Origin: Bradyrhizobium sp. G127
GTDB taxonomy: Bacteria; Pseudomonadota; Alphaproteobacteria; Rhizobiales; Xanthobacteraceae
NCBI RefSeq assembly: GCF_021502575.1
Contig: NZ_JAKFGN010000001.1
Span: 2,418,001 to 2,482,000, forward strand
Direction: 5' to 3'
DNA: 64,000 bases
The notes beneath the pieces are model-generated. The model had not been told where the DNA came from. It made no database searches and saw only the letters and a program-made list of their open reading frames with translations. Positions 52,542 through 62,710 of the stretch are shown here, one piece after another; position 1 is the first letter of the stretch; every line of letters starts with the position of its first letter. The position numbers and the translations under genes are program-made.

Positions 52542-53354
52542 TTATGCAAGGGATTTGGTTTGTTGTGCTACTGCATCATTCATCGCATCCAATATGCATG
52601 TAGACTTAAAGCAATACGAGATGCCTGAATGATGGCTTTGCATACCATCGCGCCCGTTTAGATGCCCCGCATTTATTCCGATCAGTTTTAATTCGCGAAC
52701 GTAGCCACCGGTAATACCGACACCACCTTTAAAGCCCTTGGCGAGCGCAAATACTGGGCTCCCGGATGAACCCGAAGATGAAAAAGCTTCATAGGCGATA
52801 CGTCGGCCTGGCTCCATTTCATGGTCGCGATAGTCACTTGCTGGATCACTGGCGATCGTGCCCATCCGCATTATAGGTCGATCGCCGTTACGATCGTAAA
52901 AATCAGGATAACCCGGAAGTGCGACCATGTCGCATATGTCCAGTTTCGATAGCTCCGCGTCGCTAGCAATCAGTGACTGACCAACATAATTGGTCATCAT
53001 ATTTTTAGATTTATTTACGTGGTATGTTGCACTTGTAACATCGATGGCTGCGACGTCTTCAATTGAATTTTGGGGAAAGCCGAGAAAGATTTCCTGTCCT
53101 GCAAAATCTCCAACTAGGTGCTCACCCCCAAAGTACCCAGAGACCCTGATGTTCGCCATCTGATAGCCAGCGTACTTTATGTTTTTCATCGCGGCGTCGA
53201 CGTTGTGTCGATTCGTTACGAGAAACTGTTTACCGTCTTTTATTGCGTAGAACGCTGTGCCGCTGATTGTCTTTGAATCTCCTGACGCAGAAATATGTTC
53301 GACCTCAATCCGGTACGCACAATAGAGGAGGAGTTTGCCCGGAGCGTGATACAT
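52542..53354 (-). CDS. Trypsin-like serine protease, isolated and AT-rich
   Basis: A 270-residue chymotrypsin-fold protease. The triad is His50 (LVTNRHNVD), Asp100 (EDVAAIDV) and Ser199 in SSGSSGSPVFAL, with GITGGYVRELKLIGINAG after it. No PDZ domain and no signal peptide, so it is probably cytoplasmic. Codons and bases are visibly more AT-rich than those of neighbours, and three palindromic repeats lie immediately downstream, so it looks acquired. No partner gene is adjacent. A role in phage defence or toxin activation is possible but unsupported. Confidence 0.8.
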   Translation of the reverse strand: MYHAPGKLLLYCAYRIEVEHISASGDSKTISGTAFYAIKDGKQFLVTNRHNVDAAMKNIKYAGYQMANIRVSGYFGGEHLVGDFAGQEIFLGFPQNSIEDVAAIDVTSATYHVNKSKNMMTNYVGQSLIASDAELSKLDICDMVALPGYPDFYDRNGDRPIMRMGTIASDPASDYRDHEMEPGRRIAYEAFSSSGSSGSPVFALAKGFKGGVGITGGYVRELKLIGINAGHLNGRDGMQSHHSGISYCFKSTCILDAMNDAVAQQTKSLA

Positions 53355-53382
53355 TTTGGATTAATAAGTCCCTCGTTTCGTG

Positions 53383-53411
53383 AAGATGCCCAGCGCTTGG
53401 CTGGGCATCTT
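53383..53411 (-). terminator. Hairpin at the end of nrdJ
   Basis: A perfect 12-bp stem AAGATGCCCAGC / GCTGGGCATCTT with a GCTTG loop. It lies about 30 bases after the nrdJ stop (minus strand) and just upstream of the protease gene. The minus-strand T-run is short. Confidence 0.7.
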
Positions 53412-53441
53412 TGTAATTCTAAAAAATCAGGTTGATCTACC

Positions 53442-56400
53442 TCACGAACACCCCGTCGTAGAGCCGCACGTGTCGCACTTCATGCACGTCCCGTTCCGCA
53501 CCAGCGTGAAGTTCGAGCACTCCGTGCACATGTCGCCTTCGTAGCCTCGGGCTTTGGCTTCTGCGCGGCGCTCGGCCTTCGATGGCGTGGCGTGCGTCGC
53601 GGCTGAACCGGCTTTGCTCCACTGCTGCGCTTCCAGCTTTTCGGTCGGCGAGAGGTCGCGCTCGGGCTCTGCGGTCTTGAGCGCGGTCGCGCCTTCGAGC
53701 GACGAGCCACCTGAAGTATTTTCTTGGCCGTGCCGTGCGGTCGCGCCCGCCGAAGCGATCGACGTGACGTTGCCCGAGGCCTGGGCATCGGCGGCGCCGC
53801 CCTGCATGACCACGAGCTTGTCGGTGCGCGAGCGGGTCAGGCCCTTCGAGACGAACTTGTTGCCGTCCGGCGACTTGCCTTCCTCGACGCCCTTGCCGAG
53901 CGCGTCGAAGTTGGTCTCGCTCGGATCGACATGGGCGAGATCGAAGCGCGACATGTAGCTCACCGCGAGTTCGCGGAACACGTAGTCGAGGATCGAGGTC
54001 GCGAACTTGATCGAGTCGTTGCCCTGCACCGGGCCCGCGGGCTCGAAGCGGGTGAAGGTGAAGGCGTCGACATATTCCTCCAGCGGCACGCCGTATTGCA
54101 GGCCGAGCGAGACCGCGATGGCGAAGTTGTTGATGAAGGAGCGCAGCGCCGCGCCTTCCTTGTGCATGTCGATGAAGATCTCGCCGAGGCGGCCGTCGTC
54201 GTATTCGCCGGTGCGCAGATAGACCTTGTGGCCGCCGACCACCGCCTTCTGGGTATAGCCCTTGCGGCGATCCGGCATCTTCTCGCGCTCGCGCATCACG
54301 ATGATGCGCTCGACCAGCTTCTCGACGATCTTCTCCGAGACCTGCGCGGTGCGGGCCGCCATCGGCTTGTCGTAGAACGCCTCGACCACATCGTCCTCGT
54401 CCTCATCGTCGGCGATGAGCTGCGAGTTCAGCGGCTGGCTCAGCTTCGAGCCGTCGCGATAGAGCGCGTTGGCTTTCAGCGCCAGCTTCCACGACAGCAG
54501 GTAGGCAGCCTTGCAGTCCTCCACCGTGGCGTCGTTCGGCATGTTGATGGTCTTGGAAATCGCGCCCGAGATGAAGGGTTGCGACGCCGCCATCATGCGG
54601 ATGTGGCTTTCCACCGAGAGGTAGCGCTTGCCGATCTTGCCGCAGGGGTTGGCGCAATCGAACACGCTGTAGTGGTCGGACTTCAGGTGCGGCGCACCTT
54701 CCACGGTCATCGCGCCGCAGATGTGAATGTTGGCGGCCTCGATCTCGCGCTTGGTGAAGCCGAGCGCGGTGAGCAGGTCGAAGCCGGGGGCGTTGATCGC
54801 GTCCGGATCGAGTTTGAGTGTGTCGCGCAGGAAGTCCTCGCCGAAGGTCCACTTGTTGAAGGCGAACTTGATGTCGAACGCGGTCGGCAATGCCTTCTCG
54901 GCCTTGTCGAGCGCTTCGTCGGTGAAGCCCTTGGCTTTCAGCGTCGAGCGGTTGATGCCCGGCGCGTTGGAGAGCGAGCCGTGGCCGACGGCATAGGCCT
55001 CGATCTCGGCGATCTCGTTTTCGGGATAGCCGAGCGCGCGCAGCGCTTCCGGCACGGCGCGGTTGATGATCTTCCAGTAGCCGCCGCCGGCGAGCTTCTT
55101 GAATTTCACCAGCGCGAAGTCCGGCTCGATGCCCGTGGTGTCGCAATCCATGACGAGGCCGATGGTGCCGGTCGGCGCGACCACGGTGGTCTGCGCGTTG
55201 CGGTAGCCGTGGGCTTCGCCGAGTTCGAGCGCCTTGTCCCATGCGGCCTTGGCGCGGGCGACGACGTCGGCCTGCGGGCAGCTTGCGTAGTCGAGCGGCA
55301 CCGGATTGACGGCGAGGCCTTCAAAGCCGCGGGATTCGCCATGCGCCGCGCGGCGATGGTTGCGGATCACACGCAGCATGTGCGCCGCGTTCTTCTTGTA
55401 GCCGGGGAAGGGGCCGAGTTCCTTCGCCATTTCGGCGGAGGTGGCGTAGGCGACGCCGGTCATGACGGCGGTCAGCGCGCCGCACAGCGCGCGGCCTTCC
55501 TTGGAGTCATAAGAGAGACCCATGGTCATCAGGAGACCGCCGATATTGGCGTAGCCGAGGCCGAGCGTGCGGAACTCATAGGAGAGTTCGGCGATCGCCT
55601 TCGACGGGAACTGCGCCATCATCACCGAGATTTCGAGTACGACGGTCCACAGCCGGCACAGATGCTCATAGGCTTCGATGTCGAAGCGCCGGGTCTGTGT
55701 GTCGTAGAAGGTCAGCAGGTTGGCGGAGGCAAGGTTGCACGCCGTGTCGTCGAGGAACATGTATTCCGAGCACGGATTGGACGCGCGGATGTCGCCGCTG
55801 GCCTTGCAGGTGTGCCAGTCGTTCATGGTGGTGTTGAAGTGCAGGCCGGGATCGGCCGAAGCCCAGGCGGCGTAGCCGATCTTCTCCCACAGGTCGCGGG
55901 CCTTGAGCGTCTTGGTCACCTTCTTGTTGGTGCGGCCGATCAGGTTCCAGTCGCCGTCGGTTTCCACCGCGCGCAGGAAATCGTCCTTGAGCGACACCGA
56001 GTTGTTGGAGTTCTGGCCGGCGACCGTGAGGTACGCTTCCGAATCCCAGTCGGTGTCGTAGGTGTCGAACGAGATGTCGGTGTAGCCCTGCTTGGCGAAC
56101 TGCATCACGCGCTTGATGAGATTATCCTGCACCATGGCGCGGCGCGCGAACTTGATCTCGCGGCGCAGCGCCGGATTCTTTTCAGGGTCGAAGCAGTCGT
56201 CGCCTGAACCTTCGCAGTTCACGCAGGCCTTCATGATGGCCTTGAGGTGCTTCTGGTTGATCTTGGAGCCGGTGACGAGGGCGGCGACCTTCTGCTCCTC
56301 CTTCACCTTCCAGTCGATATAGGTCTCGATGTCCGGATGGTCGGCGTCGACCACCACCATCTTGGCGGCGCGGCGGGTGGTGCCGCCGGACTTGATGGCG

Positions 56401-57197
56401 CCCGCCGCGCGGTCGCCGATCTTGAGAAACGACATCAGGCCGCTCGAGCGGCCGCCGCCGGAGAGTTTTTCGCCTTCGCCGCGCAGCCGCGAGAAGTTGG
56501 AGCCGGTGCCGGAGCCGTATTTGAACAGCCGCGCCTCGCGGACCCACAGGTCCATGATGCCGCCTTCGTTGACGAGGTCGTCATCGACGCCCTGGATGAA
56601 GCAGGCGTGCGGCTGCGGATGCTCGTAGGACGATTTGGATTTGGTCAGCTTGCCGGTCTTCCAGTCCACATAGAAGTGGCCCTGGCCGGGACCGTCGATG
56701 CCGTAGGCCCAGTGCAGGCCGGTGTTGAACCACTGCGGCGAGTTCGGCGCGACCATCTGCTTGGCGAGCATGAAGCGCAGTTCGTCGTAGAACGCTTTCG
56801 CATCGTCCTCGGATGTGAAGTACGAGCCCTTCCAGCCCCAGTAGGTCCAGCAGCCGGCGAGACGGTCGAACACCTGCTTGGCGGAATGCTCGCCGCCGAT
56901 GCGCTCGGATTCGGGCAGTGCAGCGAGAGCGTCGGTGTCCGGCACCGAGCGCCACAGCCATGAGGGGACGGTCTCTTCCTCGACCTTCTTCAGGCGTGAG
57001 GCGACGCCCGCTTTACGGAAATATTTCTGCGCCAGAACGTCGGAGGCGACCTGCGACCAGAACTCGGGGACTTCGACATTCTCCAGCCGGAACACCACCG
57101 AGCCGTCCGGATTGCGGATCTCGCTCGTCGTCAGCCGGAAGTCGATGGCGGCGTAGGGTGACTGGTCGGCTGTGGTGTAGCGGCGTTCAATGCGCAT
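53442..57197 (-). CDS. nrdJ: Vitamin B12-dependent ribonucleotide reductase (class II)
   Basis: Reduces ribonucleotides to deoxyribonucleotides with adenosylcobalamin and needs no oxygen. At 1251 residues it is the long NrdJ form: an N-terminal region to about residue 100, the catalytic barrel with [22 protein letters not shown] and [22 protein letters not shown], and a C-terminal zinc-finger region ([21 protein letters not shown]). No small subunit gene is needed or seen. The enzyme suits growth across oxygen levels. The 658 bases upstream are non-coding. Confidence 0.96.
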   Translation of the reverse strand: MRIERRYTTADQSPYAAIDFRLTTSEIRNPDGSVVFRLENVEVPEFWSQVASDVLAQKYFRKAGVASRLKKVEEETVPSWLWRSVPDTDALAALPESERIGGEHSAKQVFDRLAGCWTYWGWKGSYFTSEDDAKAFYDELRFMLAKQMVAPNSPQWFNTGLHWAYGIDGPGQGHFYVDWKTGKLTKSKSSYEHPQPHACFIQGVDDDLVNEGGIMDLWVREARLFKYGSGTGSNFSRLRGEGEKLSGGGRSSGLMSFLKIGDRAAGAIKSGGTTRRAAKMVVVDADHPDIETYIDWKVKEEQKVAALVTGSKINQKHLKAIMKACVNCEGSGDDCFDPEKNPALRREIKFARRAMVQDNLIKRVMQFAKQGYTDISFDTYDTDWDSEAYLTVAGQNSNNSVSLKDDFLRAVETDGDWNLIGRTNKKVTKTLKARDLWEKIGYAAWASADPGLHFNTTMNDWHTCKASGDIRASNPCSEYMFLDDTACNLASANLLTFYDTQTRRFDIEAYEHLCRLWTVVLEISVMMAQFPSKAIAELSYEFRTLGLGYANIGGLLMTMGLSYDSKEGRALCGALTAVMTGVAYATSAEMAKELGPFPGYKKNAAHMLRVIRNHRRAAHGESRGFEGLAVNPVPLDYASCPQADVVARAKAAWDKALELGEAHGYRNAQTTVVAPTGTIGLVMDCDTTGIEPDFALVKFKKLAGGGYWKIINRAVPEALRALGYPENEIAEIEAYAVGHGSLSNAPGINRSTLKAKGFTDEALDKAEKALPTAFDIKFAFNKWTFGEDFLRDTLKLDPDAINAPGFDLLTALGFTKREIEAANIHICGAMTVEGAPHLKSDHYSVFDCANPCGKIGKRYLSVESHIRMMAASQPFISGAISKTINMPNDATVEDCKAAYLLSWKLALKANALYRDGSKLSQPLNSQLIADDEDEDDVVEAFYDKPMAARTAQVSEKIVEKLVERIIVMREREKMPDRRKGYTQKAVVGGHKVYLRTGEYDDGRLGEIFIDMHKEGAALRSFINNFAIAVSLGLQYGVPLEEYVDAFTFTRFEPAGPVQGNDSIKFATSILDYVFRELAVSYMSRFDLAHVDPSETNFDALGKGVEEGKSPDGNKFVSKGLTRSRTDKLVVMQGGAADAQASGNVTSIASAGATARHGQENTSGGSSLEGATALKTAEPERDLSPTEKLEAQQWSKAGSAATHATPSKAERRAEAKARGYEGDMCTECSNFTLVRNGTCMKCDTCGSTTGCS

Positions 57198-57855
57198 CGT
57201 AGTGCCCCGTCTTTTGCCGGCGCGCCCGTCACGGACGGTACGCCGGAGATTTCAATTTGCGAACCGGTTCGTTCGCCGTTTTGCCGTTCACGCTCGTCCC
57301 CAAAGTCTTTCGACGTCTGGTCCGATGCCCCGGCCTGTTAACTCTGGCGGGCACGAGACGGTCCCCACGACCGGTTGCGCCCGAACGCCCCAAACTTGCC
57401 TTTTGCGCCGCGGTTTGCCGCGGTTTCACCTTTTCGATCCCGGCCCCGAAAACGGGCAGACAAATCCCCGGCCCGCGACCTCGACCGGCCTGACGGAGCT
57501 GTCTGTTTGACCCTATTCGGGAGGTGCCCGGCGAGACTGAAAACCCCCGCGCCGAACAGTCCCGAAGCTAGGCCGACTCCAACCGGCACGTCAAGGATTA
57601 GTGTCGAAAGCTGAATCAAATACTAAATATGGTGGAAAATGCGGATTTCCAGCGGAATGGACCATCGCCCGGAAGGTTCGCACTGCGGGAAGTATCGGTG
57701 AGTCCTTGCGGATTCGGAAGCCGAATTCTCACCTCATCGTGAGTTCCTCCAGTGTTTGTCGCGAGCTTCCGAAATCGCGCCTTTGCTATGCGCGCTTTTT
57801 GCGGTTTTCGGGTGGATCATGCGCGGTCCGCGTGGTCTTTCTCCCCGTCATCCAC
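57198..57855. other. Long non-coding interval between nrdJ and the DMT gene
   Basis: About 658 bases with no supported gene. It includes a 12-bp palindrome CGAACCGGTTCG (57260-57271) and, nearer the right, an AT-rich patch around 57601-57640 that could hold promoters. On the minus strand it could make a leader of up to 400 bases before nrdJ. I looked for the cobalamin-riboswitch core (GCCACTG) and did not find it. Confidence 0.5.
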
Positions 57856-58821
57856 ATGGCCGTGGACCTTGAGTCGAAGGACGAACCTGTGGATACGCGC
57901 ACGCCCGAAGCCCTGATCGAAACGTCCCAAGCCGAACGCGCCGCCGCGCTGCGCCGCTCGCGGATGATCGGTTATGTGCTGCTGGTGGCGACATCGGTCG
58001 GCTGGGGTTTGAACTGGCCGGTGACGAAGCGCCTTCTGAGCGAACTGCCGCCGCTGTCTCTGCGCGGTCTTTCCGGCATCATAGGCGCTGCGTTGCTGGC
58101 TTTGCTGGCGGTTGCCTTCCGGCAGTCGCTGAAAGTGCCGAGCGCGCTGTGGCCGCGGCTGGTGTTGCTGTCGCTGCTCAACGTGACGGCGTGGATGGCG
58201 CTGATGGGTCTTGCGCTGACATTTCTGCCGGCGAGCGAAGCGGCGGTGATGGCTTATACAATGCCGGTCTGGGCCTCGGTGCTGGCGTGGCCGATTCTCG
58301 GCGAGCGTATCTCGCTGTTGCGCGTGGTGGCGATGGCGATGGCGATCGCCGGCCTGGTCGCGCTGATGGGCGGCGGCGGGGTGTCCGCCACCAGCGCCAA
58401 AATGCCCGGCATCCTTCTCGCACTCGCAGGTGCTTTCCTGTTTGCGGTCGGCACGGTGCTCGCCAAACGCTGGCCGCTGACGCTGCCGCCTTTGACATCA
58501 GCAGTGTGGCAAATCCTGATCGGCTGCATTCCGGTATCGCTGGCTGGTCTTCTCTTGGAGCAGCCCCACTTTACGGCGCTCTCGTCGCTCGGCTGGTCGT
58601 TATTCGCATATTCGATCGTCGTGCAGTTTTGTGTTGCTTATGCCTGCTGGTTCGCCGCGCTCGAACGGCTTCCGGCCTCCGTTGCGGCCATTGGCACATT
58701 GCTGGTGCCGGTGATCGGGGTGGTGGCGTCGGCGACGGCGCTCGGCGAGCCTCTCGGGCTGGCCCAGATCGCGGCGTTGGGATTCACCATTGCAGGCGTC
58801 GTCCTGGCGTCACGCTCCTGA
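57856..58821 (+). CDS. DMT family (EamA) transporter
   Basis: A 321-residue inner-membrane exporter with ten predicted helices and two EamA repeats: residues about 30-160 open MIGYVLLVATSVGWGLNWPVTKRLLS, and about 170-310 open MPGILLALAGAFLFAVGTVLAKRW. The substrate is unknown; amino acids or drugs are usual for the family. ATG 57856 is chosen because similarity starts shortly after; an 85-codon upstream extension is unrelated. Confidence 0.9.
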   Translation: MAVDLESKDEPVDTRTPEALIETSQAERAAALRRSRMIGYVLLVATSVGWGLNWPVTKRLLSELPPLSLRGLSGIIGAALLALLAVAFRQSLKVPSALWPRLVLLSLLNVTAWMALMGLALTFLPASEAAVMAYTMPVWASVLAWPILGERISLLRVVAMAMAIAGLVALMGGGGVSATSAKMPGILLALAGAFLFAVGTVLAKRWPLTLPPLTSAVWQILIGCIPVSLAGLLLEQPHFTALSSLGWSLFAYSIVVQFCVAYACWFAALERLPASVAAIGTLLVPVIGVVASATALGEPLGLAQIAALGFTIAGVVLASRS

Positions 58822-59017
58822 GCGGTAGTCTCAATCCGCGCAGAATATGCCTGCCAATAGCCCATTGTTGAAAGTTGTGGCTCGAAAGCGACAGCATCGG
58901 AAACTCCTGCCTGCTAGGTTCCACAGTGAATTGATGGGCGATTAACGTCTGCGATGATCGGGGCTGTGCGTGGCGTGGTTGCGGGTAGGTGTTGCGTGGT
59001 GTTCTCGCGCGCAGACA

Positions 59018-61258
59018 ATGCGCGCGTTGCTGTGCCTTTTCGTGATCGCGGCGTTTGTCAACGTTATTGCGTCGACGGATGCGCGCGCGCAGTTCGTCTG
59101 CAACGGCGTCAGTCCGAGTCCTACCGATTTAACCTGCGCGAATAGTGGTGTCGAAACGGGCGCGCTTTCGACGACCTCGACAATTTTGGGTGCTCAGGCT
59201 GTCACTATCAATTCCGGTCTTGTGCAGGGTGATGTCGGAACCTTGGCTGACGGTGGAGGAGACGCCACTTCACGCAACACCAGCGCGATTACCGGTTATC
59301 TCTTCACGCAAACCAGCAATGGTGCGGCAGGTTTCGGGGGCGGCAACGCTGCCACTTATAACGCGGGCGTCGTCGACGTCATTGCGACGATAACTCAGGA
59401 TGGCGGAACTGCCCTCACGGTCAACTCGGGCCGTGTTCTCGATCTCAACAACGCCTATCCAAGTATTCCGGCTGGAATTGCCACAGTGACGGCCTTCGGT
59501 GGCGACGCAACGACGATTAACAGCGGAAACGTGAACGGCGGAATAATCACCGCCACAGGACTCGTTAGCGGCGCCGGCAGTGCGACGACTGTAAATTCCG
59601 GCACGGTATTGGGAGGTATCAACACGATCTCCGGTTTTGGCGGAGATGCATCAACCATTAATTCCGGCGTTGTCCATGGAGACGTCGTTACGGCCGCAAA
59701 TGCTGTCGGGAATGCGGCATTCGTGAACTATGGCACGATCGATGGAAACGTCCTCGCCGTTACGCCGGACGGACATGCAACGGCCTACAATGGTGGCAGG
59801 ATTTTAGGCGAGTTGGACGTGATCGCGGGTAACGCCGGGATGGCAGCCCTGACGAATGCAGGATTGATCGATTCAAGCTCCTCGACGGGCGTCGCAATCG
59901 ATCTCACCCAACTCAGTTCTGCGACACCCACGACGCTGAACATCCTGCCGGGATCGCGCATCGTGGGGGAGATCATCTTGAACGGCGATGTCTCCGATCC
60001 GTCTGCCGTTGGGACGAAAATCAATATCCTGAGCGGCCACGACATCTCCTCGGTCCTGACCTTCGGCGGATGCGGGTGCGCCACTGGCGGCCTTATCGAT
60101 ACCGGCGCAACGGTCAATGTCAGCGGCGGCGCGCCGTATGTCGTCAGCGGCAACACGGTTGCTATCCTTGATCCGACATCGTTCGCGATGGCCGACCGCA
60201 ACGTGATCGATGTAACGCGCACCATCACGTCGCTGGTGACGAGCCGTCTCACCAATCCGGCGCCCATCGGCGGCGGCACGTCATCGGCGATTGGTTTTGC
60301 CCCATCCGGCAACGTCGCGCGCGACATGGCCAACGACGCATTCTCGGTTATTCCGGCGCTCGCGTATGCCGGCAACGATCGCGTGTTGCTGAGCAACCCG
60401 AGCTTCACTGCGGCGGACGGCACCAGCGTCTGGGCGCAGGGCTTCGGCGGGCAGCGGATTCAGCGTGCCGACGCGCCGACATTGCGTTCGGTGAACAATT
60501 TCTACGGCGGAGTGCTTGGTGTCGACAGGACGGTTCAGCCCGGACTCCGCCTTGGCGGATTCATCGGCGCAGGCAATGTGAAATCGACCATCGAATTGAA
60601 TTCCGGCGACACTAAAAGCGATATGGTTTTCGGTGGCGTTTACGGCCGTTATGCGATGGGACGCGGGTTTCTGGATTTTTCATTGCTCGGCGGTCACAAC
60701 AGCAACGATGTCAGGCGCACCATCGCCAACAATGCCGTGCCCGGTGGTTACGAATATGCGGCGGGCAAGTACAACGGGTGGTTCATCAGCCCTGAGATCG
60801 CCTACGGCCTCACCCAGTCGCTCGGCGCCAACCTGACCCTGACGCCGTCTGCGCGCGTGCGTTATCTTGCTGCCGGTTTCGGCGGCTATGATGAGAGCGG
60901 ATCGAGCACGAATCTTAGCGTCGGGTCGCGCACCTCGCACAATTTCGAGGAGCGCGGCGAGTTCAGGCTGACCCACACCACGAATGCGACGCCCGCCGAG
61001 CGATTGCAGCTCAGCGGTACCGCCGGGTTGATTGCCTTGCAGCGCGCCGGTGACAGCACTGTCAACACCATCTTGCTCGGCCAGAGCCTTGCCTTTGCAA
61101 CACCCGGCAAGGCGAGCCTTGTCGGCTTCTATGCCGGTGCCGGTTTCGACTGGCGCAACGTGTCCGGCATCTCGGTGTTCGCTGCCACCGAGTTCACGGC
61201 CATGTCGGATTCCAGCCGGACCATTACGGGCAGGGGCGGCGTGAAGGTCGCATTCTGA
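59018..61258 (+). CDS. Autotransporter with beta-helix passenger
   Basis: A 746-residue protein from ATG 59018 (signal peptide about 1-24, ending ARAQ); GTG 58970 gives a longer leader. The passenger (about 30-430) repeats a pattern near NSG-x-V at intervals of about 25-30 residues, typical of parallel beta-helices: INSGLVQGDV, VNSGRVLDLN, INSGNVNGGI, VNSGTVLGGI, INSGVVHGDV. The last 270 residues form the autotransporter beta-barrel, ending in Phe as the BAM signal. It is probably surface-exposed or released; target unknown. Neighbours suggest no operon. Confidence 0.9.
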   Translation: MRALLCLFVIAAFVNVIASTDARAQFVCNGVSPSPTDLTCANSGVETGALSTTSTILGAQAVTINSGLVQGDVGTLADGGGDATSRNTSAITGYLFTQTSNGAAGFGGGNAATYNAGVVDVIATITQDGGTALTVNSGRVLDLNNAYPSIPAGIATVTAFGGDATTINSGNVNGGIITATGLVSGAGSATTVNSGTVLGGINTISGFGGDASTINSGVVHGDVVTAANAVGNAAFVNYGTIDGNVLAVTPDGHATAYNGGRILGELDVIAGNAGMAALTNAGLIDSSSSTGVAIDLTQLSSATPTTLNILPGSRIVGEIILNGDVSDPSAVGTKINILSGHDISSVLTFGGCGCATGGLIDTGATVNVSGGAPYVVSGNTVAILDPTSFAMADRNVIDVTRTITSLVTSRLTNPAPIGGGTSSAIGFAPSGNVARDMANDAFSVIPALAYAGNDRVLLSNPSFTAADGTSVWAQGFGGQRIQRADAPTLRSVNNFYGGVLGVDRTVQPGLRLGGFIGAGNVKSTIELNSGDTKSDMVFGGVYGRYAMGRGFLDFSLLGGHNSNDVRRTIANNAVPGGYEYAAGKYNGWFISPEIAYGLTQSLGANLTLTPSARVRYLAAGFGGYDESGSSTNLSVGSRTSHNFEERGEFRLTHTTNATPAERLQLSGTAGLIALQRAGDSTVNTILLGQSLAFATPGKASLVGFYAGAGFDWRNVSGISVFAATEFTAMSDSSRTITGRGGVKVAF

Positions 61259-61297
61259 TCTTTGCGCTCGCGCACGCGCGTCTTTCAAATCGTCCAA

Positions 61298-61330
61298 TGA
61301 AAAAGCGGCGCATCTGCATGCGCCGCCTTT
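61298..61330. terminator. Bidirectional terminator after the autotransporter
   Basis: Stem GCGGCGCA / TGCGCCGC (61303-61310, 61317-61324) with a TCTGCA loop, A-run before and CTTTT after. It lies between the convergent autotransporter and BA14K genes. Confidence 0.8.
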
Positions 61331-61351
61331 TCAAATTCGTGCTCGTCCGGT

Positions 61352-61795
61352 TTACGGGCAGGGATACCGGTTGCCGTCGTAATTCAGGTAAGTGCCTGAC
61401 GCAGGATCGTAGGACCGATAGCGCTGCATGCAGTAGGCTTCCGCATCGCCGCCGTAGCCGTAGCTTGGTGCCACGACGACTGGAGCAGGGGCCGGATAGT
61501 AAGCCGGGCCGCCATAATATCCAGGCCCGTAATAGGGGTTGGACCCAGCGGCGATCGCACCGCCAATCAGTGCGCCAGCAGCAAGGCCAATGCCCAGCCC
61601 CGCCGCGCCACCGCCGCGATAATATCCGCGCCGCCGCCACTGAACTTCTGTCACGAGCGAATTGGCGTTGCCGGCATGCACAGCCGCCAGAGATTGGCTC
61701 GGCGCCAGCGGGGCCGCATGGCCGGATGACATCGCAGCCATCGGAAGCGCCAGCGCAACTGCTGCGATTGCGCATCCATTCCTAAAGGTGATCAT
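61352..61795 (-). CDS. BA14K family protein, copy 1
   Basis: A 147-residue secreted or membrane protein. It has a signal peptide (about 1-26), a Gly/Tyr-rich hydrophobic stretch (GLGIGLAAGALIGGAIAAG) and the C-terminal BA14K motif AEAYCMQRYRSYDPASGTYLNYDGNRYPC. BA14K is an immunoreactive Brucella protein with lectin-like activity; the conserved part is the Cys/Tyr/Asp box. ATG 61795 has GGAG upstream. It is paralogous to the next gene. Confidence 0.85.
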   Translation of the reverse strand: MITFRNGCAIAAVALALPMAAMSSGHAAPLAPSQSLAAVHAGNANSLVTEVQWRRRGYYRGGGAAGLGIGLAAGALIGGAIAAGSNPYYGPGYYGGPAYYPAPAPVVVAPSYGYGGDAEAYCMQRYRSYDPASGTYLNYDGNRYPCP

Positions 61796-61959
61796 TATCC
61801 TCACTCCAAGCCCGCATCGATCACTCTGTATCGGGGGCCGCACGGGATGCGCAGCTCCATTCAGAGGATAATAATGTTCGTCTGGATTCAGGCGCTTGTG
61901 GGGCGGTTCCCCTTAGGGAACAGCACCCGCAAGGCTGGACTAAGCTGCGCCGCAACCAG

Positions 61960-62571
61960 TTATGGACAGGCGTAGCGATTGCCGTCGTAGGCCAGATAAG
62001 TACCGGACGACGGGTCGTATGACTTGTAGCGCTGCGCGCAATATGCCGCCGCATCATCCCCCGCAGGGGCGACGGCATACTGATCGTCACCGACATAGGC
62101 ATCCGGCGCGTAGGCGTAGCTGTCGTCATAGTAGTACGGGTCATTGTAATAATAAGATGAGCCTAGACCGCCGAGCGCAAGACCCGCCGCGAAGCCGTAT
62201 CCTGGGCCGCGCCAATGCCGGCCATGCCAGTGATTTCTCTGGCCGCCGGCCCAGCGCTGGCCTGAAATGGCGGGTCTTGCAGCTATTGCCTGGCGTCCTG
62301 CAAATGCGCCTGCGCCGATGACACCTGAGCGTCCGGCGAAGCTTCCTACACGTGATCCACCGCCGAAACTCGGGCGGGCTGCGAAGCTGCCGGTGCGGAA
62401 GCCGCCTCCGCCGCCGCGGAATGCTGCGCCTCCGCCGCCGCCACCGCCACCGCGGGAAAAACCTCCGCCGCCATGCCCGCCGCCGCCGGGCCTCGCATCC
62501 GCAGACGCCGACAAGAGGACGGGTGAGATTGCAAGAAGCGCTGCTGCGCCAACAATTTTCAGATTGATCAT
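61960..62571 (-). CDS. BA14K family protein, copy 2, glycine-rich
   Basis: A 203-residue protein with a signal peptide (about 1-25, ending ADA), an extremely Gly-rich N-terminal region (GGGGHGGGGFSRGGGGGGGG), an Ala/Gly/Arg linker, then SSYYYNDPYYYDDSYAY and the same C-terminal box, AAAYCAQRYKSYDPSSGTYLAYDGNRYAC. The box is nearly identical to copy 1, so these are tandem paralogues with different linkers. GGAG lies nine bases before ATG 62571. Confidence 0.85.
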   Translation of the reverse strand: MINLKIVGAAALLAISPVLLSASADARPGGGGHGGGGFSRGGGGGGGGAAFRGGGGGFRTGSFAARPSFGGGSRVGSFAGRSGVIGAGAFAGRQAIAARPAISGQRWAGGQRNHWHGRHWRGPGYGFAAGLALGGLGSSYYYNDPYYYDDSYAYAPDAYVGDDQYAVAPAGDDAAAYCAQRYKSYDPSSGTYLAYDGNRYACP

Positions 62572-62710
62572 CGCTCGAGCTCCGGGTGATTTGGTGGGAG
62601 AACGGACGGCAGAGCGAGACGTTCCGTTCCTACCAAAACTTCACCGTGATCGTCGCACCCACCAGCCCAACGCAGCATGAACGGATTGCGCCGAAATCAT
62701 GTTGTCTGAT

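Noticed and set aside
53724-56207. An 827-codon plus-strand open frame opposite nrdJ
   Set aside because: nrdJ is unmistakable on the minus strand; the antisense frame is a by-product of GC-rich codon use.
57198-57600. Cobalamin riboswitch upstream of nrdJ
   Set aside because: A GAATAGGG-like string appears on the minus strand, but the GCCACTG core and flanking stems were not found. A covariance search could still show a variant.
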